Positions 58,261 to 64,000 of a stretch of 64,000 bases of DNA are shown here, piece by piece (within the stretch, counting starts at the first letter, position 1; every line of letters starts with the position of its first letter). The translations under genes and the position numbers were made by a program. The notes beneath the pieces are model-generated. The model was not told where the DNA came from, did not search any database, and worked only from the letters and a program-made list of their open reading frames with translations. The DNA is from Bacteroidota bacterium. GTDB lineage: Bacteria > Bacteroidota > Bacteroidia > CAILMK01. The DNA lies in contig JABDBQ010000004.1 of assembly GCA_013288555.1 (NCBI GenBank), positions 47,070 to 111,069 of the forward strand. The letters run 5' to 3'.

Positions 58261-60069
58261 TTATCTCCTTGTGCGAGCCTGTTGCTGTTTTTGTAAATCT
58301 TCAAGTCGTTGCTGCAACCGCGATTTTTTGGTGGCTGTTGGCTTTTTCTTGTTTTCTTCTATCTGTGCTATAAGTTTTTTCTCATCTATCGCTTTTTTGA
58401 AAATATACTGTTGAACGAAAGTGAGAATATTAAAGTAGAAATAATAAAGACTCAATCCGGCTGCATACCTGTTGAATACACCAAGCAAAAATATCGGCAT
58501 GATATAACTCAGCCATTTGAACTCACTTTGCTGTGGTGAAAGCTGGTTATTGATATGCGTATAAATAATGGTAGATATCGTCATGAGGATACAGAACAAG
58601 CTGACATGGTTTCCGTATGCCGGAATTGAGAATGGCAGCGTATAGATTGAATCATAGGTTGATAAATCATGTGCCCATAAAAATCCCTGTTGTCGCAGTT
58701 CTATGGAAGAAGGGAAAAACCGGTACATGGAAATCAGGATCGGGAATTGCAATAACAGTGGGAGACAGCCGCCAAACGGACTCACACCTGCTTTTCTATA
58801 CAGTTTCATCTGCTCTCCCTGGAGTTTGGTAGGTTCTTTCCCGAACTTTGCTTTCAACTCGTCTAACTCAGGTTTTAATACCCGCATTTTGGCTGAAGAA
58901 AGATAGGATTTATAGGTAAAAGGCAAAGTGATTATCTTTATTAAAACTGCTATAAGCAGGATGATAATACCATAATTGCTTATGAATCCACTCAGGAAGT
59001 CAAAAGCCGGAATAACCAGGAACCTGTTCACCCAGGCAATCAGGAAAAATGACCATCCCAGTGGTATTTGCCTTTCGAGGTCGAGGTGCATGCCACGCAT
59101 CAGGTGATAATCAAGCGGACCGAAATAATATTGCATATTATAGGTTTCGCTTTGGCTGTGGCCATAAGGCAAAGTAAGTTCTGCCTTTAATTTTTTGTTA
59201 TAAGTATTGCCGGTGGTTAGTTCTGTAGACAATTCAGCATCCTCAAATGGTTTTTCAGTGCTTATAAGTGTCTGACAAAAAAACTGTTGCTTAAAAGAAA
59301 CCCAATCCGTTGGTTTCTTAAATGTTTCCTGATCGTCTTTGGTTTCAGAGAGGTAACTTGGCGTTTCACCCACATTCCGGTAATGGATAGTGGTATTTAT
59401 TTTAGATATGGTTGAATCATGTTCATTACTTAGAATAGCACCGCGCCAGTTCAGAAAGAAATAGTTGATATTATTAGGGATAACATCTTTCATGCCATCC
59501 AGAACGAGTTTGTATCCAACCTGGTAGTCAGAATCATTTTTGAGGAAATAGGTCTGCTCAATCTGTCCTCCGTTTGGCAATTTTACAGCCATAGTAATGG
59601 AACCGGCCGTTTGCGCAATAGGGGTAAAATACAATCCTTCGGTGCTGATGGTTTGACTACCGATAGGGAGCTGATATCCCGAATGAGAGGATGAATCTAG
59701 AAGGATTAGCGGTTTCTGAGCAGCTGTTTTATAATTTTTCAGTTCAGCATAATCTATCATGCCGCCTTTAGATGCTATTCTGATACGGAGTTTAGCATTT
59801 TCGAGTGTATATTCTTTATTCTGTCCCGTAGTGATGGATTCCCAACCTGTAGGCACATTTGATTTCGGTTTAGCAGAAGTTGTATCGCCTGCAGCTATTT
59901 TTTTTGCGGTATCTGCTATGCTACCTTTTTTTGCGGAAACCGGTTGTGTAGAATCCACATGATTTACAATAATCGGTTTGGCAGACTTTTTAGGTCCGAA
60001 GAAATAGAATGATGCGAGGAGTATAATGGCAATGAGCGATATACCCGTAACTGTATTTTTGTCCATCAA
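58261..60069 (-). CDS. yidC: Membrane protein insertase YidC
   Basis: 602 aa; N-terminal TM, periplasmic domain, ISNYGIIILLIAVLIKIITLPFTYKSYLSSAKMRVLKPELDELKAKFG, basic C-terminal tail. Confidence 0.96.
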   Translation of the reverse strand: MMDKNTVTGISLIAIILLASFYFFGPKKSAKPIIVNHVDSTQPVSAKKGSIADTAKKIAAGDTTSAKPKSNVPTGWESITTGQNKEYTLENAKLRIRIASKGGMIDYAELKNYKTAAQKPLILLDSSSHSGYQLPIGSQTISTEGLYFTPIAQTAGSITMAVKLPNGGQIEQTYFLKNDSDYQVGYKLVLDGMKDVIPNNINYFFLNWRGAILSNEHDSTISKINTTIHYRNVGETPSYLSETKDDQETFKKPTDWVSFKQQFFCQTLISTEKPFEDAELSTELTTGNTYNKKLKAELTLPYGHSQSETYNMQYYFGPLDYHLMRGMHLDLERQIPLGWSFFLIAWVNRFLVIPAFDFLSGFISNYGIIILLIAVLIKIITLPFTYKSYLSSAKMRVLKPELDELKAKFGKEPTKLQGEQMKLYRKAGVSPFGGCLPLLLQFPILISMYRFFPSSIELRQQGFLWAHDLSTYDSIYTLPFSIPAYGNHVSLFCILMTISTIIYTHINNQLSPQQSEFKWLSYIMPIFLLGVFNRYAAGLSLYYFYFNILTFVQQYIFKKAIDEKKLIAQIEENKKKPTATKKSRLQQRLEDLQKQQQARTRR

Positions 60070-60176
60070 TAATAAAAATGAGCCGCAAAATTAGGGTAAA
60101 ATTGGCTTAGTTGGTTAGCTTTATATGAACTAATAAAGCAGGTACGAAGCAATAATCCTCTATTTTTGCCTTTTCT

Positions 60177-61136
60177 ATGAAGACGGAATCGGGAACAGAT
60201 ATTTTAAAAGCGGCAGAACTCCTTAGTAGGGACGCTGTTGTAGCCATACCCACCGAAACGGTATATGGACTGGCTGCCAATGCACTTTCAGAAACAGCAG
60301 TTGTTAAAATATTTGAAGCAAAAGACCGTCCTTTTTTCGATCCATTAATTGTGCACATCAAAAAAAGCGATGATCCTGCAAGGTATGTCTCATTGATTCC
60401 TGATATCGCAAAAAAACTGATGAATCGGTTCTGGCCGGGGCCATTAACGATCGTTTTACCTAAAACAGATATCATTCCATCGATAGTTACTGCCGGGCAG
60501 GATACCGTAGGTTTGAGGATGCCATCGCACCCCCTGGTTCAACAACTGCTGGAACTGGTGGCTTTTCCTCTTGCTGCTCCCAGCGCCAATCCTTTTGGAT
60601 ACATCAGCCCTACAACGGCAAAGCATGTGTTTGACCAGTTGGATGGTAGGATTCCGTATATTCTGGATGGAGGTCCGAGTACAGTTGGCCTTGAATCTAC
60701 AATTATTGGTTTTGAGGGTGATGAACCCATTGTTTATCGTTTGGGTGGAACACCCATTGAAGACATTGAAACCATAACAGGGAAGATAAAAATGCAGATC
60801 AATCTGTCTTCAAATCCCATAGCTCCCGGACAGCTCAAAAGCCATTATGCTCCCGCAAAGCTTGTATTCATTGGAGATATAGAATTGTTAATGAATCAGC
60901 ATCCGGGTAAGAAGCTGGGCATCATTTCTTTTGAGAAAGAATGGAATGCAAGTAATATTATTCTGAATTGGGTCCTAAGCAAATCTGGAAACACGGAAGA
61001 AGCAGCCGTCAATTTATTCAGGGCTATGCGGGAAGCTGATAATTCTGCTGTTGAGATAATCTTCGCAGAAGTATTCCCGGAAGTGGGATTGGGGCGGGCA
61101 ATTAATGACAGGTTGAGCAGAGCCGCCGTCAGATAA
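60177..61136 (+). CDS. tsaC: L-threonylcarbamoyladenylate synthase (TsaC/Sua5 family)
   Basis: 319 aa; AAELLSRDAVVAIPTETVYGLAANALSETAVVKIFEAKDRPFFDPLIVHI, FWPGPLTIVLPK, AAPSANPFGYISPTTAKHV, Sua5-like C-terminal region. Confidence 0.94.
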   Translation: MKTESGTDILKAAELLSRDAVVAIPTETVYGLAANALSETAVVKIFEAKDRPFFDPLIVHIKKSDDPARYVSLIPDIAKKLMNRFWPGPLTIVLPKTDIIPSIVTAGQDTVGLRMPSHPLVQQLLELVAFPLAAPSANPFGYISPTTAKHVFDQLDGRIPYILDGGPSTVGLESTIIGFEGDEPIVYRLGGTPIEDIETITGKIKMQINLSSNPIAPGQLKSHYAPAKLVFIGDIELLMNQHPGKKLGIISFEKEWNASNIILNWVLSKSGNTEEAAVNLFRAMREADNSAVEIIFAEVFPEVGLGRAINDRLSRAAVR

Positions 61137-61154
61137 AATAGAGGCTTATCTAGG

Positions 61155-61709
61155 TCAGGGACAAACTTTTTCCAAGGTCTGATAGACAAATCCAAGCTTC
61201 GGGTCTATCTGGTCTCCAAACCTGCAAAGCGAACAATTTTTGGTGAGGCAACCACCATGATATTGATAAGCGGATAACGTTACCCCATAAGAAAAGCTGG
61301 CACCTGTTCCATCTTTAAAACTGAATAAAGCAGTATAGTAATCTTCAACAATGGCTCCTGATTTGTTTTTGCCATCCCAACCTGATTTTGGGTTTGAAGT
61401 CGAAAAGAGCACGGTTCCGCTAACATCTTTTATGGTCATGTTGAAACTACTTACATTTTGTGCCTCGCATTTAAAGGTATCATTGATTCCATCTCCGTTC
61501 GGTGTGAAAGCGTTTGGGACATAAATTACAGTTCCTCCGCCAACTCCTGAAAGCGAGCCCGTTGTCGTGCTGTTGCAATTACCTAATATTGTTGGTGTTC
61601 CTGTCGTTGGCGCACTTGATTTGCTGCAGGAAAAAAAAACGATTGATATCAGCATTAATATTGAAAAAAAAATCGACAAATGAACCTGTTTTTTACTGTG
61701 ATGATGCAT
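61155..61709 (-). CDS. Lipoprotein with gliding-motility-associated (CHU_C-type) domain and Cys-rich C-terminal tail
   Basis: 184 aa; lipobox ISIVFFSCSKSS; VIYVPNAFTPNGDGINDTFKCEAQNVSSFNMTIKDVSGTVLFSTSNPKSGWDGK; tail GGCLTKNCSLCRFGDQIDPKLGFVYQTLEKVCP. Confidence 0.85.
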   Translation of the reverse strand: MHHHSKKQVHLSIFFSILMLISIVFFSCSKSSAPTTGTPTILGNCNSTTTGSLSGVGGGTVIYVPNAFTPNGDGINDTFKCEAQNVSSFNMTIKDVSGTVLFSTSNPKSGWDGKNKSGAIVEDYYTALFSFKDGTGASFSYGVTLSAYQYHGGCLTKNCSLCRFGDQIDPKLGFVYQTLEKVCP

Positions 61710-61752
61710 ATTTGTTTTTTTAAGATGTTTAAATAATGAATATAAAACCTGG

Positions 61753-63147
61753 TTAGTTTGCCTTCACAAATTTATTCCTTACCTCTGAGCCATTGTAAGT
61801 TATTTCATAAAAATACATTCCAGAAGATAATTGATCTATAGGCATTGTGATTGTTGAACTAGCCGGATTGAATACCTTATCAATAATGACAATGCCTTCA
61901 GTATTATATATTTTAACTTCAAATCCTGAAACCGGAATATCGCTAAACCTGATATTCAGCTGATTTTTAGCCGGATCAGGGAAGGCCGTAACGTCAAATG
62001 TTGGTTTAGGAATATTTACAATTCCTGCAGGATGCGGCTGGGATTTTAGTTGAAGATCATCCAGATACAAAGTACTCGGCAATGAATCAAAAGGATTTTG
62101 GGTTGAGCCTAAAGAAATAAGCAAGCTATCTGGGGTGCTGGCGAGATCAAAAGGAAGTTCAAAATATTTCCATGAGGTTGAAGAATGAAATAAATAAGAA
62201 GCTCCACCGATTCCAACACTTTTTTTAGTAAAGTATAGGGCGATAAAACCACTATCCGGTTTGGTAGTAATATATTTGAAATAGCCTGTTAATGTGTCCT
62301 TTTGTAGTGCGTATGGAGCGCCACCTGTGGCCCTTTGAGCACGGAGGTTAAATGTTCCGTCAGTGAGGTTGATGCTGTGCTCGAAAGAATTATCAGTAAG
62401 CATCATTGAATATTTCCCTGATACATGATCTGTTGATCTGTTTATTTCATTGAGCTCACCTTCAGGTGGATCAGTCTGCCAATGATGTGGGCTATGCACC
62501 AATTGTGTAATCCATGATTCAAATCCTCCATCAGGGATCGGATTGGTGGTAATACCTCTTCCTGTGGCGGTAAGTTCATCCAGTTCAAGCCAGCTTCCCG
62601 GTTGAATTCCGATATTGTTTAGCTCATTACTGGAAACAGCAATAATGCCCATTTGATCAGATTTTGTTAAAAGGGAATCTTTTAGCTTAAAATTAAAATA
62701 TTGAAATGTGGCAGTATCAGTCCCTGTAAATGGATAATAATCATAAGCCATGAGATTGTTGCCCGAAGTAAATTCCACAACAAGAAATGCAGTATCACCT
62801 TTAGCTATATGGCACCTGAAATAACCAGTAATCCCATCAATTACCTGTGTCACAGGGGTAATAAAACTATATATTGAGCCTGCCATTGTATCCGTGCCGG
62901 ATATAATAGTCTCCAACCTGACTGCATATCCCGACTTCCCCGGTACTTTGAACGCGGTAGATATACCATGTGCCGCAAAATCTTCTGCATTTGTGGTTTG
63001 CCACGGATAATTAAGATCAGTATATGAAAGAGAATCCCATTCTTCAAAATCTCCATTTGGTATGGATGATATAGTTTGAGCTTTGTTAGTTCCTGATAAT
63101 AATATGATTGCAAGGAAAAGAAGTAATAGATGCTTCATCAAATTCAT
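61753..63147 (-). CDS. Secreted protein with two carbohydrate-binding-like modules and T9SS type A sorting domain
   Basis: 464 aa; signal peptide, two IPNGDFEEWDSL / IPDGGFESWITQ modules, C-terminal TAFPDPAKNQLNIRFSDIPVSGFEVKIYNTEGIV...GMYFYEITYNGSEVRNKFVKAN. Confidence 0.9.
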   Translation of the reverse strand: MNLMKHLLLLFLAIILLSGTNKAQTISSIPNGDFEEWDSLSYTDLNYPWQTTNAEDFAAHGISTAFKVPGKSGYAVRLETIISGTDTMAGSIYSFITPVTQVIDGITGYFRCHIAKGDTAFLVVEFTSGNNLMAYDYYPFTGTDTATFQYFNFKLKDSLLTKSDQMGIIAVSSNELNNIGIQPGSWLELDELTATGRGITTNPIPDGGFESWITQLVHSPHHWQTDPPEGELNEINRSTDHVSGKYSMMLTDNSFEHSINLTDGTFNLRAQRATGGAPYALQKDTLTGYFKYITTKPDSGFIALYFTKKSVGIGGASYLFHSSTSWKYFELPFDLASTPDSLLISLGSTQNPFDSLPSTLYLDDLQLKSQPHPAGIVNIPKPTFDVTAFPDPAKNQLNIRFSDIPVSGFEVKIYNTEGIVIIDKVFNPASSTITMPIDQLSSGMYFYEITYNGSEVRNKFVKAN

Positions 63148-63207
63148 TTTAGGGAAAACGAATTTAATTATTTTTTGAAATTATCTGAGAATAAAATTTT
63201 TATGATA

Positions 63208-64000
63208 TCAATTATTTTTCACAAACTTATCCCGCAACAATGAACCGTTTGCCGATATCTCATAAAAATACAATCCTGCACTTAATTGTGAAACCGGCAA
63301 GCTAACTGTAGAACTGCCTGATTGATAATTGTTATCCATCATTAATTTACCTTCTGCACTGTAAACTCTTATCCCAAATTCAGAAGGGATGGTTCCGGAG
63401 AAGTGGAAATTTAACTGATTCTGAGCCGGATTTGGATAAGCAATAATTCCGATATCTGATTTTAAACTACTCATTATTCCGGCATTGTGAGGTTGCGATT
63501 TGAGTTGCAGGTCATCAAGGTATAAGGTGCTATATTTTTTATTGCCCCAACTTGATGATAATAAATCTATTCTAATGGAATCAAAACCTGAAAAAGGCAT
63601 TTCAAAATATTTCCAGGATGCAGAAGAATCCAAGAAAATACTCCAGACCGGGTGAGAACTTAATCCATTATTTACGGATCTAATTCTAATTTCCGCGCTA
63701 TCAGATACTGGAGTAATATATTTATAATATCCTGTTAAAGTATCATGAAAACCTTTTGTATCAAATGGTAAACCACCAAATATTCCATTCTGACCATATT
63801 TGCCAGTAGTCAAAGCTAAATTCGTTAATTTTAAAGAATAATTGCCGGAGATATGATCAGACGATCTGGTTGCAAAATTATTTTTATTATAATAAACAGG
63901 GTAGGGAAAGACTTGCCATCCTACAGGAATTTCAACCTGCCGTAAAAACCAGGAATCAAAACCGCCATTTTGAATTGATATGCTGCTTCCATTGATACTT
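63208..64000 (-). CDS. Secreted T9SS type A protein, paralogue of 61753..63147; N-terminus beyond the window
   Basis: Frame is open to the window edge (SINGSSISIQNGGFDSWFLRQVEIPVGWQVFPYPVYY...); STLYLDDLQLKSQPHNAGI and T9SS C-terminus closely match the upstream paralogue. The start in the track is an internal TTG. Confidence 0.9.
   Translation of the reverse strand, partial: SINGSSISIQNGGFDSWFLRQVEIPVGWQVFPYPVYYNKNNFATRSSDHISGNYSLKLTNLALTTGKYGQNGIFGGLPFDTKGFHDTLTGYYKYITPVSDSAEIRIRSVNNGLSSHPVWSIFLDSSASWKYFEMPFSGFDSIRIDLLSSSWGNKKYSTLYLDDLQLKSQPHNAGIMSSLKSDIGIIAYPNPAQNQLNFHFSGTIPSEFGIRVYSAEGKLMMDNNYQSGSSTVSLPVSQLSAGLYFYEISANGSLLRDKFVKNN

Noticed and set aside
1-64000. tRNA, rRNA, CRISPR, prophage or intact insertion sequences
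   Set aside because: Looked for tRNA-like GGTTCGAATCC arms, rRNA stretches, regularly spaced repeats, transposase/integrase motifs and phage structural proteins; none convincing by eye. A tRNAscan/Infernal run would be decisive.

Overview
Chromosomal window that looks like Bacteroidota: T9SS sorting domains, TAnnTTTG -7 promoter motifs, BshB1, a short primary sigma factor, and double-hairpin intergenic repeats. Most of it is housekeeping: the C-terminal part of an IcmF-type acyl-CoA mutase, mtaB, a DnaQ-like exonuclease, gcvP, dapA, an M23 peptidase, a 3-hydroxyacyl-CoA dehydrogenase, mutS2, fabI, clpC, dnaB, bshB1, an M48 protease, a tandem-fused Ddl-Ddl protein, a PASTA protein, a primary sigma factor, pruA, miaA, cca, yidC and tsaC. 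Secreted T9SS proteins, two multidomain histidine kinases, a RelE/ParE-type TA pair and small accessory genes are interspersed. I found no rRNA, tRNA, intact transposase, prophage or CRISPR array. The most interesting signals are: (1) a dispersed family of degenerate 7-bp-period intergenic tracts, often in inverted pairs around single genes or overlapping stop codons; one pair brackets a frameshifted S23/four-helix-bundle ORF, which resembles the layout of 23S rRNA intervening sequences; (2) two diverged copies of a ~165-bp cruciform-like element; (3) an 899-aa protein with two complete Ddl modules whose active-site motifs deviate differently; (4) a histidine kinase with an Asp-to-Asn pseudo-receiver domain, translationally coupled to an intact receiver. 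All family assignments come from motif reading by eye; no database search was run.
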